DNA from: an uncultured Gemmatimonadota bacterium
Lineage (GTDB): Bacteria > Gemmatimonadota > Gemmatimonadetes > Longimicrobiales > Gaopeijiaceae
Direction of reading: 5' to 3'
NCBI GenBank assembly: GCA_937136445.1
Contig: CAKZOQ010000403.1
Coordinates: forward strand, 1-11,173
DNA: 11,173 nucleotides
In this document: positions 1 through 7,605 of the stretch, piece by piece
Layout of the letters: each line of letters begins with the position of its first letter
Numbering within the stretch: the first letter of the stretch is position 1
Made by a program: the position numbers and the translations under genes
Notes under the pieces: generated by a model
What the model was told of the DNA's origin: nothing
What the model saw: only the letters and a program-made list of their open reading frames with translations
The model's database searches: none

Positions 1-1053
1 GTCCTTCTCGAAGAACTTCTTGTACTCGGACCAGGTGGTGGCAGCGACGGTGCGTAGCTCGCCCCGGGCCAGGGCCGGCTTGAGGAGGTTGGCGGCGTCG
101 CCCTGACCCGCCTGCCCACCGGCACCGATCATGGTGTGGGCCTCATCGATGAAGAGGATGACGGGGCTGGCGGAGGACTTCACCTCCTGGATGAGCCCCT
201 TCAGCCGGTTCTCGAACTCGCCCTTCACCCCCGCGCCGGCCTGGAGGAGCGCCAGGTCCAGCGTCCGGATGGTGACGTTGCGCAGGACCGGAGGCACGTC
301 GCCCTGGGAGATCCGAAGCGCGAACCCTTCCACCACCGCGGTTTTCCCGACCCCGGCCTCCCCGACGAGGATGGGGTTGTTCTGCCGCCGACGGGTGAGG
401 ATGTCCACCACCTGGCGGATCTCACCGTCGCGTCCCAGCACCGGGTCGATGCGTCCCTCCGCCGCCCGGCCCGTGAGGTCCACCGTGTACTGGTCCAGGT
501 TCGGGGTCTTCCCACCGGTGGGTACGCCCCCGGGGCCCACCGGTCCGGACGCGCCGCCGGAGGTCGACTCCGGGCGATCCTCCGCCGAGCCGTCCACGAT
601 GGAGGGGAGATTCGCCCGGAGGTCCTCCGCCGAGATCTTCTCGAAGGTCCGGCTGGTCTCCAGGACCAGGCGTCGCAGCTCGTCGGTGGATACCAACGCA
701 AGGACGGCGTGCCCACTCCGGATGCTGTGGGCCCCGAAGTCCACCGAGCCCAGCGTCCACGCCTCCTTGAGCATCTGGACCAGGGACGGGCTGAGGGCCG
801 GCGTCCGGGCGTTGCCGGACTTGAGTCGCTCCAGCGCCGACTGGAGGTCGGACGCCAGCCGGGAGCGGTCGATCCCGTAGTGCTTGAGAAGGAAGGTGAG
901 GTCGGTGTCCGGGGCGTCGAGGAGCTTCATGAGGAAGTGCTCGATCTCGACGTCGTAGTGGGTCCGGGAGAGACAGAGGCCGGCCGCGGCCTCCACCGCA
1001 GCGCGGGTCTCGTGGTTCAGCTTCCCGATCAGGCCGCGCAGATTCACGTTCAT
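1..1053 (-). CDS. tssH: TssH/ClpV, T6SS sheath-disassembly AAA+ ATPase (N-terminal 351 codons, truncated by the window edge)
   Basis: ClpV is a cytoplasmic Clp/Hsp100 ATPase that pulls apart the contracted TssB-TssC sheath so that subunits can be reused. The visible part carries a Clp N-domain (residues about 1-155, with the ClpV-like segment SIRSGHAVLAL near 110-120), a Gly/Pro-rich linker (about 155-184), and the first AAA+ module opening at LDQYTVDLTGRA. Walker A is GEAGVGKT (231-238) and Walker B is VILFIDEAH (298-306). The segment ATTWSEYKKFFEKD (338-351) is typical of ClpV and separates it from ClpB. The frame is open to base 1, so the second AAA+ module lies outside the window. The start is ATG at 1053, 16 nt after tssG. 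AAGGAG at 1065-1070 overlaps the tssG stop and sits 11 nt from the ATG, a rather long spacing. It is the last visible gene of the leftward operon. Full-length family members are usually 850-900 residues. Confidence 0.97.
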   Translation of the reverse strand, partial: MNVNLRGLIGKLNHETRAAVEAAAGLCLSRTHYDVEIEHFLMKLLDAPDTDLTFLLKHYGIDRSRLASDLQSALERLKSGNARTPALSPSLVQMLKEAWTLGSVDFGAHSIRSGHAVLALVSTDELRRLVLETSRTFEKISAEDLRANLPSIVDGSAEDRPESTSGGASGPVGPGGVPTGGKTPNLDQYTVDLTGRAAEGRIDPVLGRDGEIRQVVDILTRRRQNNPILVGEAGVGKTAVVEGFALRISQGDVPPVLRNVTIRTLDLALLQAGAGVKGEFENRLKGLIQEVKSSASPVILFIDEAHTMIGAGGQAGQGDAANLLKPALARGELRTVAATTWSEYKKFFEKD

Positions 1054-1069
1054 CGTTCCCGCGTCTCCT

Positions 1070-2212
1070 TCAGAGCGTCAGAATGGTGTCGTCGGCGTGG
1101 TGGTCGAACGTCTTGGTGCGGACCCAGGTCGACCATCCCAGCGGCTGCTCCGGACCGTCCCCGCCCAGCACGCACCCGGGCACCGCCTCACGCTCGAGGA
1201 CGAGCTGTACCTCCACGTCGAATTGATCGTGGCTGAAGAGGCGCACAAGGGCGCGTAGTCGATCGTGGGCTTCGCCGGAGGGAAGGAAGGCGTCGAATCG
1301 CGCCCGTTCCATGGGGCCCAACCGGATGCGGACGCGGGCCTGCTGGTCCCACACCTCATCCCCCACCACGGCGCCGTCACCCAGGCGGTTCGAGGGGGCC
1401 TGCTCACCCACGACGCACTGGTCGGACTCCTCCAGCCGGTACCATCCCCCGACGAACTGCTCCACCTGGGCGGGCACGCCGAAGTGATCCTCGACGAGCT
1501 GCTCCAGCGCCACCGCGCTGCGCTGCTGCGGAGCCAGGAGGGAGGCGTAGCCCGCCAGCGTCTCCTCCTCCAGCCCGATGCCCTCGCGCTGGCTCTCCGG
1601 GTGCAGGCCCACCAGATCCAGGAGGTGCTCGGTGAGGCGATCCGGACCCGTCCCCCCCTTCCTCTGCCGGTCCTCCCAGTCCAGCTCGAACCGGTACCGG
1701 CGCCAGGCCTGGTAGAAGAGGGAGAGCATCCGGTGGTGGAAGAGGTCCAGGAAGTCGCCGGTGGCCCCGTCCTTCTGCCGGCGGCGGTCCGCGACCGTCC
1801 GGGTGTATTCGTGGGGCAGGACCCCCTGGGGCCCGATGGCCCCCAGGAAGTTCACCACCACCTCCGAGGGCCCCGCATCCTGGAGCTCCAGCTCGTGGAT
1901 CTCGGAGGGCGGGAAGGCCAGCGACGCGTGGACACCGAAGCGGGCCACCTCCTCGGAGGGCTCTACGAACCCCCCCACCGGTTCGCGGTCGGGGGGCAGC
2001 CGCTCCAGAAGGCGCACCGCCTGGAAGAAGCCGAACTGGCGAGGCTCCTCCCGGAGGAGCTCGGCGACGGCGGCCAGGCCGTGGTCGGGATCCCGGGGCG
2101 ACCCGGGATCGGAGGGGGGAGAATCGGACGGCCCGGGATCGGACGATCCGGGACCCGGACCTCCAGCCGTCCCGGGCTCCTCCGTGGCGGGGCTCACAGG
2201 AGGGTCTTCCAT
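1070..2212 (-). CDS. tssG: TssG (ImpH/VasB family), T6SS baseplate wedge protein with an unusual N-terminal extension
   Basis: TssG joins TssE and two TssF copies in the wedge of the T6SS baseplate and contacts TssK. The protein has 380 residues, somewhat longer than the roughly 330-350 usual for the family. Family signatures begin at PRQFGFFQAVRLLERL (57-72), followed by NFLGAIGPQGVLPHEYTRTV (121-140), LDLFHHRMLSLFYQAWRRYR (155-174) and GWSTWV near 359-364. Before these lies a Pro/Gly/Ser/Asp-rich stretch (about residues 4-45) with two SDPG units, encoded by a 12-bp exact repeat at 30-bp spacing. The start chosen is ATG at 2212. It overlaps the end of tssF by 19 nt and has no clear ribosome site close by, so translational coupling is likely. 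A later start that drops part of the tail cannot be excluded, but no better ATG is visible. A longer upstream reading in the same frame lies inside tssF and is not real. Confidence 0.95.
   Translation of the reverse strand: MEDPPVSPATEEPGTAGGPGPGSSDPGPSDSPPSDPGSPRDPDHGLAAVAELLREEPRQFGFFQAVRLLERLPPDREPVGGFVEPSEEVARFGVHASLAFPPSEIHELELQDAGPSEVVVNFLGAIGPQGVLPHEYTRTVADRRRQKDGATGDFLDLFHHRMLSLFYQAWRRYRFELDWEDRQRKGGTGPDRLTEHLLDLVGLHPESQREGIGLEEETLAGYASLLAPQQRSAVALEQLVEDHFGVPAQVEQFVGGWYRLEESDQCVVGEQAPSNRLGDGAVVGDEVWDQQARVRIRLGPMERARFDAFLPSGEAHDRLRALVRLFSHDQFDVEVQLVLEREAVPGCVLGGDGPEQPLGWSTWVRTKTFDHHADDTILTL
2102..2143 (-). repeat. 30-bp-spaced direct repeat inside tssG
   Basis: The 12-mer CCCGGGATCGGA (plus strand) occurs at 2102-2113 and again at 2132-2143, exactly 30 bp, or ten codons, apart. 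On the coding strand each copy reads Ser-Asp-Pro-Gly, giving two related ten-residue units (SDPGPSDSPP and SDPGSPRDPD) in the TssG N-terminal extension. Similar fragments (CGATCC, GGGACC) lie just beyond. It looks like local in-frame duplication followed by drift. Confidence 0.7.
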
Positions 2213-4026
2213 CCGGACCGCGGCGGCCACTCCGCCATCAAGCGCTGCCGCTGCCGGGTCCGCACCGCCAGCACGTTGAAGCTGTTCAGCGAGACGTACA
2301 GCCCCAGAAAGCGGTCCAGGACCGACGCCAGAAGGTAGACGCCGCCCCCGGCGAAGCGCTCCTCGTCGAAGGTCAGCTCCACCCGATGCCCTCGGGCGAA
2401 GGAAAGACCGTGGTCGCTCCGGATGCGCGCGTAGGTGGGCGAAGCCGAGACCTCCTCGAGCCCACGGATCTGCTGCTCTCCCACCAGGGAATCGCTCAGG
2501 TTGTGGAGGCGCAGCGTCTCCTGGAGCGCGTCCACCCCGCCGTCCACGAGGGAGACGAAATTGAGGGAGAGCTGGGAGATCAGACGCCACATCCGGGGGC
2601 TTCCCAGCGGCGGCTCCTGCACCGACGTGGGGTTGGTGAGCGGGACCACCCGGGCGATGGGGCCGCCCCCCGGCATCTCCAGGCTCGTATCGCCGGATCC
2701 GAAGGGGAGACGGGACGGCAGGTCGCCGTTGAAGCAGGTGAGGCGGGCCGTGGCCGCATCGGCGTCGGGGTGGGCCGTGCGTCCCGAGAGGTCCACGAAG
2801 GAGAGGATCACATCGGTGGCGTCGTCCCCGTGGACGTGGGACGGCCGTCGTCGGGCCCTCCAGAAGGACGTCTCGCCGTCGCCTCCGGTGGCGTGCCGGT
2901 GGGAGTGGAAGGGCACGAAGCGCACGGGGGCGGTGGCGTCCGGAGACACGACGCTGACCTCGTCCACCGAATAGACCCCCGTCGTGGTTCGACGGCGGGC
3001 GTCCGCCACCAGCCGGTACTCCGGCCTCCGCTGGTTGAGGAGGATGGGCTCGGAGACCTTCCCGAAGAGGTTGACGATGGGCGTGCAGCCGAGCTGGAAG
3101 GTGTCGGGCCCCACACCGGGCTCCAGGATCTGCCGGCGCTCCCCCCGCTCGAAGGAGGAGATGAGGAAGATCACCTCCGCCCGGGGCCCGAACCCGGCGG
3201 CACGGAGTCGCTCGAGGCCCTCCAGGTCCAGGAAGAAGTACTTCTCCGGGAAGCTGAAGTAGTCCTGGAGGTAGCTGTACCCGACGAAGGAGCGCCGGGG
3301 AGGAGGCAGGAGGGTTTCGTCCTCTCCGAATCCCACCGGCTGCAGACTGGAGGCCGGGAGGCGAAGGACCTCCGACTTCCCCGGCTCGCGCACGAGGATC
3401 TCGTTGGTGTTGTTGAGGAGAAGCTCGTAGAGGGTGGAGGCCAGGGCGGACTCGGCGCGGATGTGGAGCCGCAGCCGGTCGATCTCCAGCTCCGAGAAGG
3501 AGAGGCCCGGGGCGCACTCCAGCGCCAGCCGCAGCGCCGACGGGCTGTCCTGCCCCCGGACCGGTGGCTCCAGCGCCTGGGGGACGGTCCACGCCGCATC
3601 CTCCACGCTCACCGGCCAGAGCGTGGTGTCGTAGCAGGTCCGGAAGCGGCACGGGGCGCCCTGGATCGGAGGCGAGTAGAGCGCCGTACCCCGGGGGATG
3701 GGCACGCCGGTCGTGACCTTCCCCTGATCGGGATCGAGCTCGAACCGCACCAGGGAGAGGGCCGGCACCGGTCGCACATACGCCGGATAGAGGAGGGAGA
3801 GGAGGGCCTCGCTCAGCTCCGGGAAGTCCTCGTCGATCCGGAGGTGGACCCGGGCGGCCAGAAAGGCGAAGCCTTCGAGAAGCCGCTCGACGTGGGGATC
3901 GTCGCACTTGGTCGGCTCGAGCTGGAGGCGACCGGCGACCTTCGGGTAGCGTTTGGCGAATTCGGCGCCGCTCTGGCGCAGGAAGACGAGCTCCCGCTCG
4001 TAGTAGTGGAGCAGCTCGTCACGCAT
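2194..4026 (-). CDS. tssF: TssF (ImpG/VasA family), T6SS baseplate wedge protein
   Basis: TssF is the large wedge component of the T6SS baseplate, homologous in role to gp6 of contractile phages, and assembles with TssG and TssE. The 610-residue length is normal. The N-terminus MRDELLHYYERELVFLR is a hallmark of the family and fixes the start. Further typical segments are FPELSEALLSLLYPAYVRP (68-86), LTCFNGDLP (429-437, where many relatives have a TNRDLP-type sequence), WRLISQLSLNFVSL (480-493) and VELTFDEERFAGGGVYLLASVLDRFLGLY (549-577). The gene begins inside the end of tssE as ATGCGTGA, an 8-nt start-stop overlap, with a modest GGTGGA ribosome site at 4032-4037. It ends inside the beginning of tssG. 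No transmembrane segment or signal peptide is apparent, consistent with a cytoplasmic baseplate protein. Confidence 0.98.
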   Translation of the reverse strand: MRDELLHYYERELVFLRQSGAEFAKRYPKVAGRLQLEPTKCDDPHVERLLEGFAFLAARVHLRIDEDFPELSEALLSLLYPAYVRPVPALSLVRFELDPDQGKVTTGVPIPRGTALYSPPIQGAPCRFRTCYDTTLWPVSVEDAAWTVPQALEPPVRGQDSPSALRLALECAPGLSFSELEIDRLRLHIRAESALASTLYELLLNNTNEILVREPGKSEVLRLPASSLQPVGFGEDETLLPPPRRSFVGYSYLQDYFSFPEKYFFLDLEGLERLRAAGFGPRAEVIFLISSFERGERRQILEPGVGPDTFQLGCTPIVNLFGKVSEPILLNQRRPEYRLVADARRRTTTGVYSVDEVSVVSPDATAPVRFVPFHSHRHATGGDGETSFWRARRRPSHVHGDDATDVILSFVDLSGRTAHPDADAATARLTCFNGDLPSRLPFGSGDTSLEMPGGGPIARVVPLTNPTSVQEPPLGSPRMWRLISQLSLNFVSLVDGGVDALQETLRLHNLSDSLVGEQQIRGLEEVSASPTYARIRSDHGLSFARGHRVELTFDEERFAGGGVYLLASVLDRFLGLYVSLNSFNVLAVRTRQRQRLMAEWPPRSGWKTLL

Positions 4027-4489
4027 CGGGGTCCACCGTGAAGCCGCCGCCTGCCGACTCGAGCACGGTGTCGAACCGCACCAGCTCGGGCTGGGGATCC
4101 ATCCGAAGCAGTCCCTCGATGACGAACCGGGCCCCGTGCGGTCCTTTCCCCTCGCCTCCTTCGGCCAGGCGCACCTTCACCGACTCCAGCCGCGGTTCGA
4201 AGATCCGGATCGATTCCTCCACCATCTGTCGGACCCGACCCAGTGCGTGCCCGGACTCGGCGTTGAACGCCGTCAGATCCGGGATGCCGTAGTGGTAGAC
4301 CGAGCGCCGGGTCTCCGGGCAGGATTCGGGAGCCAGCTCGATGGTCCTGCGATGGTTGAGGAGCCACTCCACGTCGCGGAGGACGGCCCGCCGGTAGTCG
4401 CGGACAGAGCCGTACGTCCCCTGGCCATCCCGGCCGCGGAGGCGGTCGAGGACGGAGGGTCGGAGACTCTCGGGCTCATTCCGGGACAT
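4019..4489 (-). CDS. tssE: TssE, gp25-like T6SS baseplate protein
   Basis: TssE is the T4 gp25 homologue of the baseplate and links the wedge to the first sheath ring. The protein has 156 residues. The gp25-like domain covers about residues 25-145. The conserved EPRL motif (98-101, within IRIFEPRLESVKVRL) is the family signature, and the pattern YGIPDLTAFNAES (67-79) also fits TssE. Despite the historical gp25 lysozyme name, T6SS members act structurally. The ATG at 4489 lies inside the last codons of tssA (14-nt overlap) and is preceded by a strong GGAGGAGGAA ribosome site, itself formed by the Glu codons at the TssA C-terminus. The 3' end overlaps tssF by 8 nt. Residues 109-117 are Gly/Glu/Lys-rich and look like a flexible loop. 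Confidence 0.96.
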   Translation of the reverse strand: MSRNEPESLRPSVLDRLRGRDGQGTYGSVRDYRRAVLRDVEWLLNHRRTIELAPESCPETRRSVYHYGIPDLTAFNAESGHALGRVRQMVEESIRIFEPRLESVKVRLAEGGEGKGPHGARFVIEGLLRMDPQPELVRFDTVLESAGGGFTVDPDA

Positions 4490-6296
4490 GTTCCTCCTCC
4501 GCCGCTGCCGGAGCCGCCGCTTCGGCCTCCAGCTCCGACGCCACCTTCATCCCCATCATCGGGTCGAGTCGGCAGACGGTCTGGTAGAGCTCCTGTCCCG
4601 CCGCCTCCCCCTCCGCTCGGCGGATGCACCGGTAGAGGAGGGCCAGGGGCCGCGCCACGACCGCCCCCGCCTCCCAGTCCTCCAGGCGGTGCTCGTCGAT
4701 GGCCGTCGTCATCTCCTCCAGCATGGGCCGGGCGACGGCGTCCATGCGGGAATCGACGAGGATGCGGGCCGCCTCCGACTGGAGGAGGAAGCGGGAGCGC
4801 TCGGAGGTGGTGCGGGAGATCTCGGTCATGAGGAGCCCGACAGCCTCCTGGGTGTCGCCCCGGCCGGCCATCGCGGCGGCCCGTGTGATGACCGCCGAGG
4901 GCGTCTGGGCGGCGCTCCGCGGCCGGGGCGTCGGGGCGTCGCCACCCTCGGGTGCGTCGGCGAGGCCCGATTCGGCCAGCCAGGAGCGGGTCTCCCGGTT
5001 CGCCGTCGGGGTGTCGTCCATGAGCACCAGCGAAGGCAGGCTGGGCACGTCGCGCAACAGGGTGCCCAGGGCGCCGCGGATGGCGTCCGCCACCACCTCG
5101 TAGTCGCTTCCGAGCCCGTCACAGGCCATCAGGGCGTAGCGCTGCAGGTCCAGCCAGCCCCGCCCGTGGGGCGTCGCCATGACCTCCTCGCACGCCTCCA
5201 GCAGGTCGTCCCACCGAGCGTCCAGGAGCAGCCCCCGGAGGCGGGTGCGGATCGGGGTCGCCGGGGCATCCAGAAGGCGTGGGTCCACCTCGTCTCCACC
5301 CAGCAGCTCCCCCCAACGGAAGCCCCGCACCAGCAGGTAGGGCGCCGGGTCCGTGGGGTCGGCGGCACGGAGGTAACGTGCCACCGACGCCACGCGCCGT
5401 GCCGCATCGTCCCGGGAGGTGGGCTCCGGGGACAGCCCGCCGGCGCCCGAGCCGGCGCCGTAGTTGTCGTCCTCGTGGGGCACTCCGTGCCCTCCCGACC
5501 CCGTCACCTCGGTGGGGTCCACCGGGTCCGGGTCGAGCTCCAGCTTCTGCTCCAGGAGGCGTCGGGCGATGCGGCGGACCTCCTCGGTAGCCTCCCGGAG
5601 CACCCGGTAGGTGGGGGCGTCCTGGCCGAAGTGCTCGGTCCCCAGCTCGTCCAGCTGGCGGATCTCGTCCAAGGTGGCGTCGATGTCCGCCACCAGCTCC
5701 TTGTAGAAGCCCTTGGGGGTCTTGGTGAAGGAGGCGTCGAAGTCCTCGGGGGTGACCGTCCCCTCGGCGATGGCGGCCTCCCGGGCCGCCTTCTCCTCGG
5801 AGGTGGTGGCCTCCTCCTCGGGCCCGAGCTTCTGCGCTTCGGTGTAGTCGATGTGACTGTGCCCGGCGGCATTCAGCGACACCTTTTTCACCGCCAGCTC
5901 GAGGTACCCTCCCACCCAGGACAACGGCATCGCCCGGAAGTCCAGGTCGTCGTCTTCGATCTTCGGGTAGGCGTGCTCCCAGAACTCCTCAAGGAGGCCC
6001 CGCAGGAGCTGAAGCCCGTCCCGTAGTCCGGAGAAGCCCTCTTCGTGGAGAAGCGCCTCGGTGAGCCAGGCGGCGATCTGCAGGTCCTTCGACTCGCGGG
6101 CCAGCGTCTCCTCGGCCAGGCGGACGACCGTGGCGTAGTCGGCGATCTTCCGGTCCCGATCCCACTCCCCCTGGGGGAGATCGTCCTCCTCGAAGCGAGC
6201 CTGTTTGATCTCGTCGTAGATCGGCTCGTAGCGCAGGTCCTCTCCGGCGGGATCGTCCCCGGGGATGGGCTTCAGGAGGTCGCTTCGGAGGGGCAT
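4476..6296 (-). CDS. tssA: TssA (ImpA N-terminal domain, VasJ-like C-terminal region), long-form T6SS assembly protein
   Basis: TssA-type proteins start sheath and tube assembly at the baseplate, cap the distal end of the growing sheath, or stop it at the far membrane, depending on the class. This one has 606 residues. The ImpA N-terminal domain (about 5-135) opens with LLKPIPGDDPAGEDLRYEPIYDEI and contains VRLAEETLARESKDLQIAAWLTEALL. A second helical domain holds SRDDAARRVASVARYLRAADPTDPAPYLLVRGFRWGELL (294-332). The C-terminal region (about 465-590) resembles the VasJ/ring-forming domain. A Gly/acidic linker (about 253-293) and an Ala/Glu-rich tail (588-606) separate or end these parts. P. 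aeruginosa TssA1 is much shorter (about 344 residues), so this is the long form. No clear Shine-Dalgarno precedes the ATG at 6296, but the opening residues match the family, so the start is probably right. No transmembrane segment is obvious. Confidence 0.93.
   Translation of the reverse strand: MPLRSDLLKPIPGDDPAGEDLRYEPIYDEIKQARFEEDDLPQGEWDRDRKIADYATVVRLAEETLARESKDLQIAAWLTEALLHEEGFSGLRDGLQLLRGLLEEFWEHAYPKIEDDDLDFRAMPLSWVGGYLELAVKKVSLNAAGHSHIDYTEAQKLGPEEEATTSEEKAAREAAIAEGTVTPEDFDASFTKTPKGFYKELVADIDATLDEIRQLDELGTEHFGQDAPTYRVLREATEEVRRIARRLLEQKLELDPDPVDPTEVTGSGGHGVPHEDDNYGAGSGAGGLSPEPTSRDDAARRVASVARYLRAADPTDPAPYLLVRGFRWGELLGGDEVDPRLLDAPATPIRTRLRGLLLDARWDDLLEACEEVMATPHGRGWLDLQRYALMACDGLGSDYEVVADAIRGALGTLLRDVPSLPSLVLMDDTPTANRETRSWLAESGLADAPEGGDAPTPRPRSAAQTPSAVITRAAAMAGRGDTQEAVGLLMTEISRTTSERSRFLLQSEAARILVDSRMDAVARPMLEEMTTAIDEHRLEDWEAGAVVARPLALLYRCIRRAEGEAAGQELYQTVCRLDPMMGMKVASELEAEAAAPAAAEEEHVPE
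4491..4500 (-). promoter_or_regulatory. Ribosome binding site of tssE, embedded in the tssA C-terminus
   Basis: On the minus strand GGAGGAGGAA ends one base before the tssE ATG at 4489. The same bases are read as the Glu-Glu-Glu codons of the TssA tail, so the acidic C-terminus of TssA and the tssE initiation signal share DNA. Confidence 0.75.
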
Positions 6297-6351
6297 GGTG
6301 AGGGGGCGGGAGAAGTGGGTGGGCCGTGGGCCGGCGGCGGGTGACCTCGCG

Positions 6352-7071
6352 TCAGTCCTCGGTCGCCCCGGTTCCGGTGATCACCAGCTCGCGAAGCTCG
6401 AGGATCGGGAAGGGCTCCCCGTCCACCAGGAGGAGCTTCTGACCGACGGGCGCCACCTCCCCGTCGTCGACCTCCCGCCAGTCCGAGACCCGACCCAGTC
6501 GAAGCTCGGCCTCCTCTTCCTTCCAGGAGAGGGGTGCCAGGACCGGAAGGAGCACCTCGCCCAGCTCCAGCTCGGCCATCTCCTCCGACGGCTCCACGCG
6601 CACCGGGGACCAGAGGAGGTCGCGAAGACGCTTGGGCGGATCCATGCGGACTCGCGCGATGTGCTCCAGGGGAATCCAGGTGTATTCCCCTGCGGCGAAT
6701 ACCTCGAGGCGCGCCCCGAGGCGAGGATCCGCATCGGTCAGCGACTCGAAGGGATCCCCGTTCAGCGTCCCCGACACCGCCGGTGGAGGGGGCTCCGTCC
6801 GAGGCAGGGTGTCGGTCTCGAACATCTCCTGGCGCATCCGCTCCGCGTGGATGGCGCTCCGGTAGAGCCAGGCCCCCATCTCCGCGTCCGAGCTCGCCGA
6901 GGCGATGACGTCGAGCTGCTTCTCCGCCCGATCGTACGCTCCGTCGAAGCAGAGCAGCTCGAACAGAAAGGTGCGGCGCCGGACGTCGGCCGGGTCGTCC
7001 CTCAGGGCGGCGCCCAGCGCCTCGATCGCCTCATCCAGCTTTCCGGCCTTGTAGAGTGTGGCTGCATCCAC
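6352..7071 (-). CDS. tagJ: TagJ (ImpE/HsiE1 family), T6SS accessory protein linked to ClpV and the sheath
   Basis: In P. aeruginosa the homologue HsiE1/TagJ binds ClpV1 and the N-terminus of the sheath protein TssB1, and is thought to help sheath recycling. The protein has 239 residues. Residues 1-90 form a TPR-like helical part (ATLYKAGKLDEAIEALGAAL, then RRTFLFELLCFDGAYDRAEKQLDVIAS, a family hallmark). A Pro-rich joint (90-98) leads to a C-terminal half with EYTWIPLEHIARVRMDPPKRLRDLLW (129-154) and VLLPVLAPLSW (173-183), also typical of ImpE. The start is a GTG at 7071, 21 nt after the hcp stop. No ATG is available in frame upstream before a stop, and the ribosome site is weak, which suggests lower expression than hcp. 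The gene is followed by a 55-nt gap before tssA. Confidence 0.94.
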   Translation of the reverse strand: MDAATLYKAGKLDEAIEALGAALRDDPADVRRRTFLFELLCFDGAYDRAEKQLDVIASASSDAEMGAWLYRSAIHAERMRQEMFETDTLPRTEPPPPAVSGTLNGDPFESLTDADPRLGARLEVFAAGEYTWIPLEHIARVRMDPPKRLRDLLWSPVRVEPSEEMAELELGEVLLPVLAPLSWKEEEAELRLGRVSDWREVDDGEVAPVGQKLLLVDGEPFPILELRELVITGTGATED

Positions 7072-7092
7072 CGTCGGAATCGTCCCAGCCTT

Positions 7093-7578
7093 CTAGATTT
7101 TCTTGTTGGCCTTGAGATCGTACCCGACCTTGATGGGCGCATCCATCGTGCCGTCCGGCTTCTGCGGCTTATACTCGTACTCGATCTTGGCGAAGTTGAG
7201 CGCCACCTGGTCGGTGGGGATGATGTCCCCCTGCGAGCCGCCGGTCTGGTAGGAGCTCACCAGGAGGTCCGAGAAGGTGATGGTGAGGTACTCCTGCTGT
7301 TCCCCGCCCGCCTTCCGAGCCGTGAGCTTGGCGCTGGGGATGTGGGTGCCGATGGCGCATGCCAGCATGAGCTTCGGCGTCGCCTTGTTGGCGCTCATCA
7401 CGAAGTTGAAGTCCTGCATGGAGACCTTGCCCGCGCCTCCGCCACGGCCCATGGAGTGGCTTCCGCTGTTGGTCTCTCCCCAACTCCAGGAGAGGACTTC
7501 GATCTCACCCTTGTGCTTGCTGTCGGTCGACTCTCCTTCAATGCCTTCGATCTTCAGGAAATAGTCCGCCTGAGCCAT
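7093..7578 (-). CDS. hcp: Hcp/TssD, T6SS inner-tube protein
   Basis: Hcp forms stacked hexameric rings that make the T6SS tube, which is expelled with effectors when the sheath contracts. The 161-residue length and pattern are standard. The N-terminus is ADYFLKIEGIEGES, then GEIEVLSWSWGETNSGS (24-40), a Gly-rich loop GRGGGAGK (44-51) and VSMQDFNFVM (52-61). The C-terminal part contains ITFSDLLVSSYQTGG (100-114) and VALNFAKIEYEY (125-136). There is no signal peptide, as expected. The gene has its own strong ribosome site, GGAGGT at 7584-7589, five bases before the ATG, and stands apart from tssC (27 nt) and tagJ (21 nt). This fits the need for many Hcp copies. Nothing suggests an effector fusion at the C-terminus. 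Confidence 0.98.
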   Translation of the reverse strand: MAQADYFLKIEGIEGESTDSKHKGEIEVLSWSWGETNSGSHSMGRGGGAGKVSMQDFNFVMSANKATPKLMLACAIGTHIPSAKLTARKAGGEQQEYLTITFSDLLVSSYQTGGSQGDIIPTDQVALNFAKIEYEYKPQKPDGTMDAPIKVGYDLKANKKI

Positions 7579-7583
7579 CAGGT

Positions 7584-7589
7584 ACCTCC
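7584..7589 (-). promoter_or_regulatory. Strong ribosome binding site of hcp
   Basis: On the minus strand GGAGGT lies five bases before the hcp ATG at 7578, in a 27-nt gap after the tssC TAA. It is among the best-spaced Shine-Dalgarno matches in the leftward operon and fixes the hcp start. Confidence 0.8.
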
Positions 7590-7605
7590 AATGGGGTCGT
7601 TAGGG

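Noticed and set aside
1070..3907. A 945-residue minus-strand reading frame spanning tssG and most of tssF
   Set aside because: Only its last 380 residues (TssG) are real. The upstream part lies in another frame inside tssF, is Arg/Pro/Gly-rich and shows no family pattern, while TssF is unambiguous in its own frame. It is not a fusion.
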